From the NCBI GenBank assembly GCA_017536405.1, contig JAFXHL010000052.1, positions 25,849-89,848 on the forward strand: DNA of 64,000 nucleotides, read 5' to 3'. The position numbers were made by a program, and so were the translations under genes. The notes beneath the pieces were generated by a model, which saw only the letters and a list, made by a program, of their open reading frames with translations, did not search any database and had not been told where the DNA came from. How positions within the stretch are numbered: position 1 is the stretch's first letter; every line of letters begins with the position of its first letter. Positions 1 through 8,596 of the stretch are shown one piece after another. This DNA is from Oscillospiraceae bacterium (GTDB taxonomy: Bacteria > Bacillota > Clostridia > Oscillospirales > Ruminococcaceae).

Positions 1-217
1 GCATAAAATAATCAGCGACCCATTTCGTGTCTTCGGGAATATTTTCAAATCCTGTTCTTGTGTCAGCGACATAATCGCATTTATGCTCGTTGATTATGTC
101 AAGAGCACACATCAATGGATTTCTGTAATCTTCATTACAGCAGAATTTCTTCCATTTAACGAACACGACATTATGTTTTTCGTTATAACTTACATCACAA
201 TATTCAGATGAATACAT
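1..217 (-). CDS. Hypothetical protein, C-terminus cut by window edge
   Basis: A minus-strand reading frame opens with ATG at 217-215 and stays open to base 1, giving 72 residues with no stop, so the gene continues outside the window. The product begins MYSSEYCDVSYNEKHN, then has a hydrophobic beta-strand-like segment (VVFVKWKKF) and later YVADTRTGFEN. This alternation of a strand, a helix and a second strand ending in a conserved Asp-Thr-Arg resembles small STAS/SpoIIAA-like proteins, but I do not recognise the family and that is only a guess. It lies 30 bases downstream of pyrE on the same strand, so it is probably cotranscribed with it. Confidence 0.7.
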   Translation of the reverse strand, partial: MYSSEYCDVSYNEKHNVVFVKWKKFCCNEDYRNPLMCALDIINEHKCDYVADTRTGFENIPEDTKWVADYFM

Positions 218-247
218 TTTAATCACTCACAATCTGAAAGGATTTTA

Positions 248-901
248 TTATTCAACGCCGTATGTCTTTCTGTATTCGAGCATCTTGTCGAGATATTCTT
301 TACCTTCAACAACGCCGTTTTTGATAGCATCAATAATATCGTTTACTGTAACGATAGGATAGATCTTGATTCCGAATTCGTTGTAAACTTCCTGAACAGC
401 AGAATATTCTCCCTGACCCTTTTCCATTCTGTCAACAGAAATAACCATTCCTGTGATATTTACATCAGCAGCGGCTTTGAGAACGGGGAGTACCTGTCTG
501 ATAGCAGTGCCTGCTGTGATAACATCTTCGATAATAACAACTTTTTCGCCGTCTGTGAGTTTCTTTCCTACGATAACTCCGCCTTCGCCATGGTCTTTTG
601 CTTCTTTTCTGTCGAAGCAGTAGTTTACTTCTGTGTCGTATTTGTTGTAAAGAGCAGATGCACACGCTACTGCGAGAGGAATACCTTTATATGCTGGCCC
701 GAAAAGTGTTTCAACGTCAATGTTGTTTTCTTTAATGCATTCAGCATAGAATTCGCCAAGTTTTGCAAGTTGCTTACCTGTGTTGTAATTGCCTGTATTG
801 ATAAAATACGGAGCTTTTCTTCCGCTCTTGAGAGTGAAATCTCCGAATGTGAGAACCCCACATTCTACCATGAATTTGATAAAACTTTCTTTGTAAGTCA
901 T
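248..901 (-). CDS. pyrE: Orotate phosphoribosyltransferase
   Basis: PyrE transfers the phosphoribosyl group of PRPP to orotate to make OMP, the fifth step of de novo pyrimidine synthesis, in the cytoplasm. The 217-residue length fits the family. The PRPP-binding loop VVIIEDVITAGTA lies at residues 121-133 and the flexible catalytic loop FDRKEAKDHGEGG at about 96-108, which is the expected arrangement. Translation starts at the ATG complementary to 899-901, preceded by an AAAGGA site. It is divergent from the HAD phosphatase gene to its right and is followed closely by an unknown gene on the same strand. The other pyr genes are not in this window. Confidence 0.96.
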   Translation of the reverse strand: MTYKESFIKFMVECGVLTFGDFTLKSGRKAPYFINTGNYNTGKQLAKLGEFYAECIKENNIDVETLFGPAYKGIPLAVACASALYNKYDTEVNYCFDRKEAKDHGEGGVIVGKKLTDGEKVVIIEDVITAGTAIRQVLPVLKAAADVNITGMVISVDRMEKGQGEYSAVQEVYNEFGIKIYPIVTVNDIIDAIKNGVVEGKEYLDKMLEYRKTYGVE

Positions 902-937
902 TTTTATAACGTCCTTTCAATTTATGTTATTGACAAT

Positions 938-966
938 ATTTTATCATATTATCTATTGCATTTCAA
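938..966 (-). promoter_or_regulatory. Promoter of pyrE (minus strand)
   Basis: Read on the minus strand, TTGAAA (966-961) and TAAAAT (943-938) are separated by 17 bases and sit about 37 bases before the pyrE start. Both hexamers match sigma-A consensus well. Called from sequence only. Confidence 0.6.
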
Positions 967-1001
967 GAGTATGAGTGGTAAAATATTTGTGGGTGAATTA
1001 T

Positions 1002-1640
1002 ATGAAAACTGTTTTGTTCGATCTTGATGGTACATTGACAGATTCGAGAGAAGGAATATTAAAATCAATACAGTATGCTCTGTCTTGTTATGGCATAGAA
1101 GAAGGCATGGAAAACCTCGGAATGTTTTTAGGTCCGCCTGCACATCTCGCTTTTCAGGAGTTTTATGGTTTCTCAGAAGAAAAAGCTTTTGAAATAACAA
1201 ATGTGTTCAGAAAAAGATATTCTGAAAAGGGAATATACGAAAATCATATTTATGATGGTATAAAGGAACTTCTTGAAAAATTTCATAGTGATGGGATAAA
1301 ACTTTGTGTTGCAACATCTAAACCGCAGATATATACCGATAAGATACTTGAAAATTTTGATATAAGAAAATATTTCGATATAGTCGTTGGAAGCGATCTG
1401 GATGGAAAGTTATGCAATAAATCTGATATTATAGCAAAAGTTATTGAACTTGGCGGGTATGATAAATCAGAATGCTTTATGGTCGGAGATCGCAAATATG
1501 ATATAATAGGTGCAAAAGAAAACGGTATAAAATCAGTGGCTGTTCTTTATGGATATGGCAATATGGAAGAATTTATTTCTTCGAGTGCGGATTTTATTGT
1601 CGAAAAAGTTGAAGATATATATGAATCAGCACTTTTTTGA
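1002..1640 (+). CDS. HAD-family phosphatase (phosphoglycolate phosphatase-like)
   Basis: A 212-residue haloacid dehalogenase hydrolase. Motif I FDLDGT is at residues 6-11 with the nucleophile and acid/base Asp pair, motif II is near VATSKPQ, and motif III/IV is MVGDRKYDIIGAKENG. An alpha-helical cap lies between motifs I and II, as in the GPH/PpaX group, so the substrate is probably a small phospho-compound such as phosphoglycolate or pyrophosphate. The exact substrate cannot be read from sequence. The start at 1002 was chosen over the upstream in-frame ATG at 975 because GGGTGA lies just before it and the conserved strand begins at once. Confidence 0.88.
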   Translation: MKTVLFDLDGTLTDSREGILKSIQYALSCYGIEEGMENLGMFLGPPAHLAFQEFYGFSEEKAFEITNVFRKRYSEKGIYENHIYDGIKELLEKFHSDGIKLCVATSKPQIYTDKILENFDIRKYFDIVVGSDLDGKLCNKSDIIAKVIELGGYDKSECFMVGDRKYDIIGAKENGIKSVAVLYGYGNMEEFISSSADFIVEKVEDIYESALF

Positions 1641-1668
1641 AAAAATATGAAAAATTTTCAAAAAACAC

Positions 1669-1697
1669 TTGACAAGAGATTTTATAGAGTGTATAAT
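1669..1697 (+). promoter_or_regulatory. Promoter of the infC-rpmI-rplT operon
   Basis: TTGACA at 1669-1674 and TATAAT at 1692-1697 with a 17-base spacer form a perfect sigma-A consensus promoter, as expected for a ribosomal protein operon. Transcription should begin near 1704, giving a leader of about 170 bases before infC. Confidence 0.9.
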
Positions 1698-1703
1698 AGA
1701 CAA

Positions 1704-1874
1704 GTAAAACAAAGCAGAACAATTCGTTCTCACCTTAGCACCAATGAGTGACTTGGGTAAATAACAGAGAGAAATATGCATTTGATGTGTGTAGAACTTG
1801 AGTTATGAGCGTGAACGGATCTGTTCGCGCTCGAATTTTTATAATTGGTTTTGATGTTACGGAGGTGCTTCACT
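1704..1874 (+). promoter_or_regulatory. infC operon leader (L20-type attenuator by context)
   Basis: About 170 untranslated bases separate the promoter from infC and contain an intrinsic terminator (1807-1840) upstream of the first gene. In Bacillus and many Firmicutes, free L20 binds the infC leader and promotes termination. The same layout is seen here, so an L20 leader is inferred. The stretch CGTTCTCAC at 1725-1733 is partly complementary to the rising arm of the terminator (GTGAACG) and could form the competing antiterminator. I have not matched it to a covariance model. Confidence 0.6.
1807..1840 (+). terminator. Leader terminator upstream of infC
   Basis: GAGCGTGAAC and GTTCGCGCTC pair as a 10-bp stem with one G-T pair, followed by GAATTTTT. 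It stands between the promoter and the first gene, so it is an attenuator, not an end-of-operon terminator. Confidence 0.8.
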
Positions 1875-2399
1875 ATCAGTACTAAAGAAAAGGAACTTGA
1901 AATTAACGAGGAAATCAGGGATAAAGAGATTCGATTGATTGGAGCGGATGGTGCACAGGTTGGTATCATTTCTGTTAAAGAAGCTCTTAAACTCGCTGAA
2001 GAAAGCGAACTTGACCTTGTTAAGATTTCGCCAAATGCCGTTCCACCTGTATGCAGAATAATGGATTACGGAAAGTATCTTTTTGAACAGTCAAAGAGAG
2101 AAAAGGAAGCAAGAAAAAATCAGAAAGTTGTTGAAGTTAAGGAAATAAGAATGTTTTCAAGCATCGACACTCACGATTTTGAGACAAAAGTAAATCAGGC
2201 CGTTAAGTTTCTTCAGGGAGGAGATAAGATAAAGGTTTCTGTTCGTTTTAAAAAGCGTGCAATAGCTCATCCTCATCTCGGTGAAGAATTACTCGAACGT
2301 TTTAAAGAAGCTTGTACTGAATTCGGTATTGTTGATAAGCCTATTAAGTCAGAGGGTCGTGCCCTTGTAATGTTTATCACACCGAAATCATCAAAATAA
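1875..2399 (+). CDS. infC: Translation initiation factor IF-3 (ATC start)
   Basis: IF-3 binds the 30S subunit, prevents early subunit joining and checks the start codon and initiator tRNA. The product is 174 residues. It has the N-terminal segment [17 protein letters not shown], the linker region and the C-terminal domain ending [11 protein letters not shown] place the start at ATC 1875: GGAGGT (1861-1866) ends eight bases before it and the conserved protein begins right after. The upstream ATG at 1854 lies before that ribosome binding site and has none of its own. A rare AUU/AUA/AUC start is typical of infC and underlies its autoregulation, because IF-3 discriminates against such codons. First gene of infC-rpmI-rplT. 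Confidence 0.93.
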   Translation: MSTKEKELEINEEIRDKEIRLIGADGAQVGIISVKEALKLAEESELDLVKISPNAVPPVCRIMDYGKYLFEQSKREKEARKNQKVVEVKEIRMFSSIDTHDFETKVNQAVKFLQGGDKIKVSVRFKKRAIAHPHLGEELLERFKEACTEFGIVDKPIKSEGRALVMFITPKSSK

Positions 2400-2413
2400 G
2401 GGAGGAAAATACA

Positions 2414-2611
2414 ATGCCAAAGTTAAAAACACATTCTGGTGCTAAAAAACGCTTTAAGCTTACTAAGAATGGTAAGGTAAAGTTCCAGCACACAAACAAG
2501 AGACACAGACTCAATCAGATGGCTACAAAGCGTAAGAGACAGCTTCGCGTTTGCGGTGTTGCAGATGCAACAAATGTAGCAGCAATCAAAGAAATGCTTC
2601 CTTACAAGTAA
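2414..2611 (+). CDS. rpmI: 50S ribosomal protein L35
   Basis: A 65-residue basic protein of the large ribosomal subunit. It opens [17 protein letters not shown], a hallmark of L35, and carries the Lys/Arg-rich stretch [34 protein letters not shown] precedes the ATG. It sits in the standard infC-rpmI-rplT order, 14 bases after infC and 46 before rplT, and its length is normal for bacterial L35. Confidence 0.98.
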   Translation: MPKLKTHSGAKKRFKLTKNGKVKFQHTNKRHRLNQMATKRKRQLRVCGVADATNVAAIKEMLPYK

Positions 2612-2657
2612 TCGGTAAGCATTGAGAACGAAAACAACAATACGGAGGTAGAAGAAT

Positions 2658-3011
2658 ATGGCTCGTGTTAAGGGAGCAATGATGACTCGCAAGAGAAGAA
2701 ATAAAACTCTTAAACTCGCAAAGGGTTATTGGGGAAGCAAGAGTAAGCATTTTAAAATGGCTAAACAGGCCGTAATGAAATCAGGAAACTATGCTTACAT
2801 CGGAAGAAAGCAGAAGAAACGTGAATTCAGACAGCTCTGGATTTCAAGAATTTCTGCTGCTGCAAAGATGAATGGCATGAACTATTCAACACTTATGAAT
2901 GGTCTCAAGAAGGCAGGCATTACACTTAATCGCAAGATGCTTTCTGAAATCGCTATCAACGATCCTGCAGGTTTTACATCTATCGTTGAACAGGCAAAGG
3001 CAGCACTTTAA
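2658..3011 (+). CDS. rplT: 50S ribosomal protein L20
   Basis: L20 is a 23S rRNA-binding protein needed early in 50S assembly and, in many Firmicutes, the repressor of its own operon through the leader RNA. The 117-residue product has the typical basic N-terminus ([19 protein letters not shown]) and the globular C-terminal part with [10 protein letters not shown] and [26 protein letters not shown] precedes the start. Last gene of the operon, followed by an intrinsic terminator at 3028-3060. The leader terminator upstream of infC is the presumed L20 target. Confidence 0.98.
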   Translation: MARVKGAMMTRKRRNKTLKLAKGYWGSKSKHFKMAKQAVMKSGNYAYIGRKQKKREFRQLWISRISAAAKMNGMNYSTLMNGLKKAGITLNRKMLSEIAINDPAGFTSIVEQAKAAL

Positions 3012-3027
3012 TCTATAGTTAATAAGA

Positions 3028-3060
3028 GTCAGGAGTATATTTTTACTTCTGACTTTTTGC
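3028..3060 (+). terminator. Terminator of the infC-rpmI-rplT operon
   Basis: AGTCAGGAGTA pairs with TACTTCTGACT around a six-base loop and is followed by TTTTTG and, a little later, TTTTTT. It lies 16 bases after the rplT stop. Confidence 0.85.
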
Positions 3061-3114
3061 CGTTTTTTATACCCGTTTAAAAGAGTGCATTTTACGATTG
3101 GATGAGGAGTTTTT

Positions 3115-3894
3115 ATGAAGAATTATGAAGTGATAACATCAAAAGATAACCCTTCGATAAAACTTTATAGAAAATTATCGGATAGTAAAAAGTCAAGAAA
3201 AGAGAATGGACTTTTTGTTCTTGAAGGTTCCAGATTATGCTTTGATTCTTCTGTGGTTTCAATGATAGAACTACTCATTATAACAGAAACTGCATATGAT
3301 AAATATGCCGATAAGTTATTTGATATCGAAAAAAGTATTATAAAAATTTCAGATGAACTTGGCAATAAACTCTCAGATACGGTTAATACGCAAGGAGTTT
3401 TTGCTATATGCAAAATTCCTGAAAAAACGGAATTGTCTGATTTTATTGAGTGTAATAAAAAATACATAGTTCTGAATTCGTTGCAGGATCCATCAAATGT
3501 AGGGACAGTTATACGAACAGCAGATGCGCTGGGAATCGATGGAGTTATTTTGTGTAAATGTTGCGATTTATACAATCCTAAGGTTATACGAGGCACGATG
3601 GGTTCTATCTTCAGAATAAAAACGATAGAATCTGGATTTGAAAATGTTATATCAGAATTCAGATTGAAAAATGTAACATCATTCGCTGCTGTTGTTGATA
3701 AATCAGCCAAGAGTCTTACCGAATGTAATTTTTTAAACGGATGTGCCGTTGTTATAGGCAACGAAGGAAATGGTCTTTCGGATGATGATATTGAATTATG
3801 CGACGAAAAATTCACAATAAAAATGCATGGTAGCATAGAATCTTTCAATGCTTCTACTGCTGCTACAATTATATTATGGGAAATGTCAAAGTAA
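3115..3894 (+). CDS. TrmH/SpoU-family RNA 2'-O-methyltransferase
   Basis: A 259-residue SPOUT-class enzyme that transfers a methyl group from SAM to a ribose 2'-OH of rRNA or tRNA. The N-terminal 100 residues form an L30e-like substrate-binding domain (FVLEGSRLCFDS). The catalytic knot follows: motif 1 DPSNVGTVIRTADALG (about 125-140), motif 2 AVVIGNEGNGLSD (211-223) and motif 3 SIESFNASTAATIILWE (from about 240). This two-domain build is usual for 23S rRNA methylases of the RlmB/TsnR type, though the modified base cannot be told. It starts a long codirectional run and is followed after 12 bases by dprA. Confidence 0.92.
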   Translation: MKNYEVITSKDNPSIKLYRKLSDSKKSRKENGLFVLEGSRLCFDSSVVSMIELLIITETAYDKYADKLFDIEKSIIKISDELGNKLSDTVNTQGVFAICKIPEKTELSDFIECNKKYIVLNSLQDPSNVGTVIRTADALGIDGVILCKCCDLYNPKVIRGTMGSIFRIKTIESGFENVISEFRLKNVTSFAAVVDKSAKSLTECNFLNGCAVVIGNEGNGLSDDDIELCDEKFTIKMHGSIESFNASTAATIILWEMSK

Positions 3895-3906
3895 AGGGGA
3901 ATATAT

Positions 3907-5142
3907 ATGATATACAATGAAAATGATGCTGTATTTTATTGGCTTTGGCTTGTAGATGTTTTCGGACCTGGAAATAATAGAATATGGGAAGTACTTTCTC
4001 ATTTTGACAACGATCCCATTGCTACTTACAAAGCACTTCAAAAGGAAGATTGTAAATATATCACTAAAAATGAGTATAAAGCTGTATGCAATACATTCCT
4101 TGAAAGCATGTTTGATTTGATGGATTATTGCAATTCGAATAACTATATTGTTATTTCGATAGATGACGAAAGGTATCCTCGGAGATTAAGGGAAATATTC
4201 AACCCTCCTGCCATATTATTCTGTATGGGAGATCCGAGCTTTATAAATAACGAGGTTGTTCTTACGGTTGTAGGAACAAGAAAACCTTCGGATTACAGTA
4301 TGAAATTTGCACGAAAAATCTGTACCGAACTCGTGAGTTCGGGCGTAGTTTTGGCGAGTGGATTTGCACTTGGCATAGATTCAGCGGCACATAGGGCAGC
4401 ACTTAAAGCCAATTCGAGAACGGTCGCTGTGCTTGGATGTGGACTCGATGTCGATTATCCTTCAGAAAATGCAAAAGTTAAGAAAATAATTGCAGTTCGT
4501 GGTGCTGTTATTACTGAATTTTTCCCCGGAACAAGACCGGAAGGCAAAAATTTTCCACAGAGAAATAGAATATTATCAGGTATTTCTCTTGGTACACTTG
4601 TGGTAGAAGCCTCACAGAGAAGTGGTGCACTTATTACAGCTGATTTTGCTATGAATCAGGGAAGAGATGTATTCTGTGTTCCTCCTGCTGATTTGTTTGA
4701 TCAGAGATACGCAGGGGTTATCAGGCTCATAAGAGAGGGCGCAATACCTACTTTTTCACATCTTGATGTTTTGTTTGAATATTATGAGAATTTTTCTCAT
4801 AAACTTGTTTCTGTTAATCCTTTCAGTGATTATTCTGCCGGAGATGAGTTCTTTAACGAAAAACCTCATCGTGTTTCTGAAAATAAAGCAAAAGAACATT
4901 CTGAAAATGAAATTAAAACAGACACGGAAAATAATATTTCAAAAGAAAAGGTATTTGATTTTTCCGGATATAATGATATTCAGAAAGGCATAATTATCGT
5001 ACTTCAAAAGGGAGGAAGTCTGACTCCTGATGAGATTTCTGCGCTTATCGGAAGAGATATTTCATCTGTTCTTTCTGAACTTACAGAACTTGAAATAAAC
5101 GGAGATATCGTGAAAAATCCTGGGCAGAGATACTCTGTCTGA
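3907..5142 (+). CDS. dprA: DNA processing protein DprA
   Basis: DprA binds incoming single-stranded DNA during natural transformation and loads RecA. The 411-residue protein has a helical N-terminal region with the segment DDERYPRRLREIFNPPAILFCMG, then the Rossmann-fold core with GTRKPSDYS (about 123-131), SGFALGIDSAAHRAAL (about 151-166), the GCGLDVDYPSEN loop and QRNRILSGIS...VVEAS. A polar Glu/Lys/Asn linker follows, then a C-terminal winged-helix segment (about 350-411). In Clostridia the gene is often kept next to topA, as here, even where competence has never been shown, so its presence alone does not prove transformability. Confidence 0.95.
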   Translation: MIYNENDAVFYWLWLVDVFGPGNNRIWEVLSHFDNDPIATYKALQKEDCKYITKNEYKAVCNTFLESMFDLMDYCNSNNYIVISIDDERYPRRLREIFNPPAILFCMGDPSFINNEVVLTVVGTRKPSDYSMKFARKICTELVSSGVVLASGFALGIDSAAHRAALKANSRTVAVLGCGLDVDYPSENAKVKKIIAVRGAVITEFFPGTRPEGKNFPQRNRILSGISLGTLVVEASQRSGALITADFAMNQGRDVFCVPPADLFDQRYAGVIRLIREGAIPTFSHLDVLFEYYENFSHKLVSVNPFSDYSAGDEFFNEKPHRVSENKAKEHSENEIKTDTENNISKEKVFDFSGYNDIQKGIIIVLQKGGSLTPDEISALIGRDISSVLSELTELEINGDIVKNPGQRYSV

Positions 5143-5204
5143 TTATATGATTGTTATTTTGATTATGAAAAATTACTCCTGAGAAAGTCGAGGATAAATA
5201 TACA

Positions 5205-7289
5205 ATGTCAAATCTTGTAATAGTAGAATCGCCCGCAAAGGCAAAAACAATAAAAAAATATCTTGGAAATAATTTTGAAGTTGTTGCCTCTATGGGACAT
5301 ATAAGAGATTTACCAAAATCAAAATTCGGGGTTGATATAGATAATGGTTTCCAGCCCCAGTATATAGAAATAAAAGGAAAAGAAGAACTTATAGATAAAC
5401 TTACAAAACTCTCCAAAAAAAGCGAACAGGTTTACCTTGCAACCGACCCTGACCGCGAGGGTGAAGCTATATCATGGCATCTTGCACAGATTTTAGGTCT
5501 TGATACAAATGAAGTCAACAGAGTTGCTTTCAACGAAATCACAAAATCCGGCGTTGAAACAGGAATGTCAAATCCGAGAAAGATAGATATAGACCTTGTT
5601 AATGCACAACAAGCAAGAAGAATTCTTGACAGAATCGTTGGATATAAACTCAGTCCATTTCTTTGGAAAAAAGTAAGAAGAGGTCTTTCTGCCGGTAGAG
5701 TTCAGTCTGTTGCTGTAAGACTTATTGTTGACAGAGAAAATGAAATAAGGGAATTTGTTACTCAGGAATATTGGTCTATTGATGCTAAACTTACTGCACA
5801 TTCTTCAAAGAAAGCATTTTCAGCAAAACTTTCAGCAGTTGACGGAAAGAAAATTGAACTTCATACAAAAGAAGAAACAGATGAAATTCTCAAAAAACTT
5901 GATAATGCGGAATTTACAGTTTCAGATGTGAAGAAAAGTATTCACAAAAAGTCGCCATATGCTCCTTTTACAACATCAACGATGCAACAGGAAGCATCAA
6001 GGAGACTTGGATTTCAGGCCAGAAGAACAATGAAAGCCGCTCAGGAACTTTACGAAGGTGTAGAAGTTGAAAATATGGGTGTAGTTGGTCTTATAACATA
6101 TATGAGAACTGATAGCCTCAGAATTTCGAACGAGGCCAGAACAGCAGCATATAACTACATCGAAGAAAAGTATGGCAAGGAATACATTCCTGAAAAACCA
6201 AGAATTTATAAATCCAAGAGCAATTCACAGGATGCTCACGAAGCGATAAGACCTTCTATTCCTGAACTTACTCCTGAAAAAGTAAAGGGAAATCTCACAA
6301 ATGATCAGTATAAACTCTATAAACTCATATGGGAGAGATTTATAGCAAGCCAGATGTCAAACGCCCTGCTTGATACAGTATCGGTTGATATTCTTGCTAA
6401 TGATTGTAATTTTAAAGCAACGGGGTATTCTGTAAAATTTGATGGATTTACAGCGCTTTATGAAGAAACGAAAGATGAACAGGGAGAAGAAAATTCTGTT
6501 CTTCCTAAACTTTCAAAAGGAGAAGTACTCAAACTTAAATCTCTTGATGGCAATCAGCACTTTACACAGCCGCCTGCAAGATTTACAGAAGCAACCCTCA
6601 TTAAAACACTTGAAGAAAATGGAATTGGCCGTCCTTCGACATATGCGCCTACGATAACAACAATTATCCAGCATCTTTATGTTGAAAGAGAAGGAAAACA
6701 ACTCAAACCTACTTCTCTTGGCGAAGTTACTACAGAACTTATGAAAGAACAGTTCAAGCCTATTGTAGACGTTAAATTTACAGCAGGAATGGAAAATCAG
6801 CTTGACGAAGTTGAACTTGGAAAAAAAGACTGGGTTGAAACTTTAAGCGATTTTTATGACGATTTTAAAAAGACTCTCGAATCAGCAGAAAAGAATATGG
6901 AAGGAAAGAGAGTAAGGGTTCCTGATGAAAAAACAGATATTATATGTGATGTCTGCGGAAAAGAAATGGTTATAAAAATAGGAAAATTCGGAAAATTTCT
7001 TGCTTGTTCAGGATTCCCTGAATGTACAAATACAAAGAAAATAGTTCAGGAAACGCCCGGTGAGTGTCCTCTTTGCGGAAAGAAGATTCTTCAGAAAAAA
7101 TCCAAAAGAGGCAAAAAATATTATGGTTGTGAAGATAATCCTAAATGTGGATTTATGACCTGGAATGTTCCTACAAAACACAAATGTCCTAACTGTAATT
7201 CTACTCTTTTTCAGAAGGGTGGAAAATCAGGTAAATTAGTTTGTGAAAAGACAGGATGTAAATTCGAAAAGGCGGTTAAGGATGAATAA
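5205..7289 (+). CDS. topA: DNA topoisomerase I
   Basis: A type IA topoisomerase that relaxes negative supercoils by cutting one strand. The TOPRIM domain starts at residue 1 (VIVESPAKAKTIKKYLG; acidic residues in ATDPDREGEAISWHL). The active-site tyrosine is Tyr299 in GLITYMRTDSLRIS. The C-terminus carries three zinc-ribbon modules with paired cysteines (CDVCGKEM..., CPLCGKK..., CPNCNSTL...). The 694-residue length is typical of Firmicute TopA. Its stop overlaps the trmFO start by eight bases, so the two are translationally coupled, and it follows dprA as in many Firmicutes. Confidence 0.98.
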   Translation: MSNLVIVESPAKAKTIKKYLGNNFEVVASMGHIRDLPKSKFGVDIDNGFQPQYIEIKGKEELIDKLTKLSKKSEQVYLATDPDREGEAISWHLAQILGLDTNEVNRVAFNEITKSGVETGMSNPRKIDIDLVNAQQARRILDRIVGYKLSPFLWKKVRRGLSAGRVQSVAVRLIVDRENEIREFVTQEYWSIDAKLTAHSSKKAFSAKLSAVDGKKIELHTKEETDEILKKLDNAEFTVSDVKKSIHKKSPYAPFTTSTMQQEASRRLGFQARRTMKAAQELYEGVEVENMGVVGLITYMRTDSLRISNEARTAAYNYIEEKYGKEYIPEKPRIYKSKSNSQDAHEAIRPSIPELTPEKVKGNLTNDQYKLYKLIWERFIASQMSNALLDTVSVDILANDCNFKATGYSVKFDGFTALYEETKDEQGEENSVLPKLSKGEVLKLKSLDGNQHFTQPPARFTEATLIKTLEENGIGRPSTYAPTITTIIQHLYVEREGKQLKPTSLGEVTTELMKEQFKPIVDVKFTAGMENQLDEVELGKKDWVETLSDFYDDFKKTLESAEKNMEGKRVRVPDEKTDIICDVCGKEMVIKIGKFGKFLACSGFPECTNTKKIVQETPGECPLCGKKILQKKSKRGKKYYGCEDNPKCGFMTWNVPTKHKCPNCNSTLFQKGGKSGKLVCEKTGCKFEKAVKDE

Positions 7290-8595
7290 GGTAACAGTTA
7301 TAGGTGCTGGTCTTGCTGGTTGTGAGGCTGCATGGCAACTTTCTAATGCAGGGATACCGGTTGATTTATATGAAATGAAACCCAAGAAGTATTCTCCGGC
7401 ACATAAATATCATGGTTTTGCTGAACTTGTATGTTCAAATTCACTTAAAGCGTCAAGACTTGATTCTGCAGCAGGACTTTTAAAAGAAGAAATGCGAATT
7501 CTGGGCTCAATTATAGTCCCTTGTGCTTACGAAACATCTGTCGCTGCCGGAGGGGCATTAGCTGTTGACAGAACTGCTTTTTCCGATCTTGTTACGGAAA
7601 GGATAAAATCAAGAGAAAATATAAATATAATCTATGATGAACTTAAAGAAATTCCTGATGGCAATGTTATTATTGCAACAGGTCCTCTGACATCAGATGC
7701 TCTGGCTGATAGTATATCAGAAATCTGTGGTTCATATCTTAGTTTTTTTGATGCTGCGGCACCGATAGTATCTTTCGATAGTCTTGATAAAAATCTTGTA
7801 TTTTTCGCTTCGAGATATGGAAGAGGCGATGATGATTACATCAATTGCCCTATGAATAAAGAAGAATATCTTGAATTTTATAATGCTCTTATTTCTGCTG
7901 AAAGTGCAGAACTTAAAGAACATGACAGAGAATTTTTTAAAGTTTATGAAGGGTGTATGCCGATAGAAGTTCTTGCTAAACGTGGAGAAGATACTATGCG
8001 TTTCGGTCCTTTGAAACCTGTGGGACTTACTGATCCACGTACGGGCAAAAGACCTTATGCTGTTGTTCAACTCAGAAAAGAAAATAACGAAGGAACGATG
8101 TATAATCTTGTTGGTTTTCAGACCAATCTTAAATTCGGAGAGCAGAAAAGGGTTTTTTCGATGATAACAGGTCTTAAAGATGCTGAATTTCTGCGTTATG
8201 GTGTTATGCACAGAAACAGTTTCATAAATTCTCCTAAACTTCTTGATTCTGATTTTTCTATGAAAGAACATAAAAATATATTCTTTGCTGGTCAGATAAC
8301 AGGGGTTGAAGGTTATATCGAATCTGCTGCAAGCGGAATAATGGCAGGAATAAATATGGCAAGAAGACTTAACGGAAAAGAAACTCTTACTTTGTCGAAA
8401 GAGACTATGATAGGCGCTTTATCTTCGTATATAAGTGATGAAAGTGTCAAGGATTTTCAGCCTATGGGTTGCAATATGGGGATATTACCCCCTCTTGAAA
8501 CAAACATAAGAGATAAAAAGCTCAAATACCAGACACTTGCAGAAAGGTCTTTAAAGGTACTTGATGAATATCTTAATTCAAATGGAGGAATATAA
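7282..8595 (+). CDS. trmFO: Folate-dependent tRNA (uracil-54-C5)-methyltransferase TrmFO
   Basis: TrmFO makes ribothymidine at tRNA position 54 using methylene-tetrahydrofolate and FADH2. The 437-residue protein starts with the FAD-binding motif VIGAGLAGCEAAWQL and has the family signatures GFAELVCSNSLK, CMPIEVLAKRGEDTMRFGPL and the second nucleotide-binding strand IFFAGQITGVEGYIESAASG. The start at 7282 overlaps the end of topA. An in-frame ATG at 7243 inside topA is rejected because the FAD motif directly follows the 7282 start. The topA-trmFO pairing is common in Gram-positive bacteria. Confidence 0.97.
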   Translation: MNKVTVIGAGLAGCEAAWQLSNAGIPVDLYEMKPKKYSPAHKYHGFAELVCSNSLKASRLDSAAGLLKEEMRILGSIIVPCAYETSVAAGGALAVDRTAFSDLVTERIKSRENINIIYDELKEIPDGNVIIATGPLTSDALADSISEICGSYLSFFDAAAPIVSFDSLDKNLVFFASRYGRGDDDYINCPMNKEEYLEFYNALISAESAELKEHDREFFKVYEGCMPIEVLAKRGEDTMRFGPLKPVGLTDPRTGKRPYAVVQLRKENNEGTMYNLVGFQTNLKFGEQKRVFSMITGLKDAEFLRYGVMHRNSFINSPKLLDSDFSMKEHKNIFFAGQITGVEGYIESAASGIMAGINMARRLNGKETLTLSKETMIGALSSYISDESVKDFQPMGCNMGILPPLETNIRDKKLKYQTLAERSLKVLDEYLNSNGGI

Positions 8596-8596
8596 A

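Noticed and set aside
1845..1874. TTG or ATG (1854) as the infC start
   Set aside because: Both lie before the GGAGGT site at 1861-1866; ATC 1875 has the correct spacing.
3165..3917. 250-residue open frame on the minus strand
   Set aside because: It lies wholly antisense to the TrmH-family gene, has no ribosome binding site, and the + strand gene has complete catalytic motifs.
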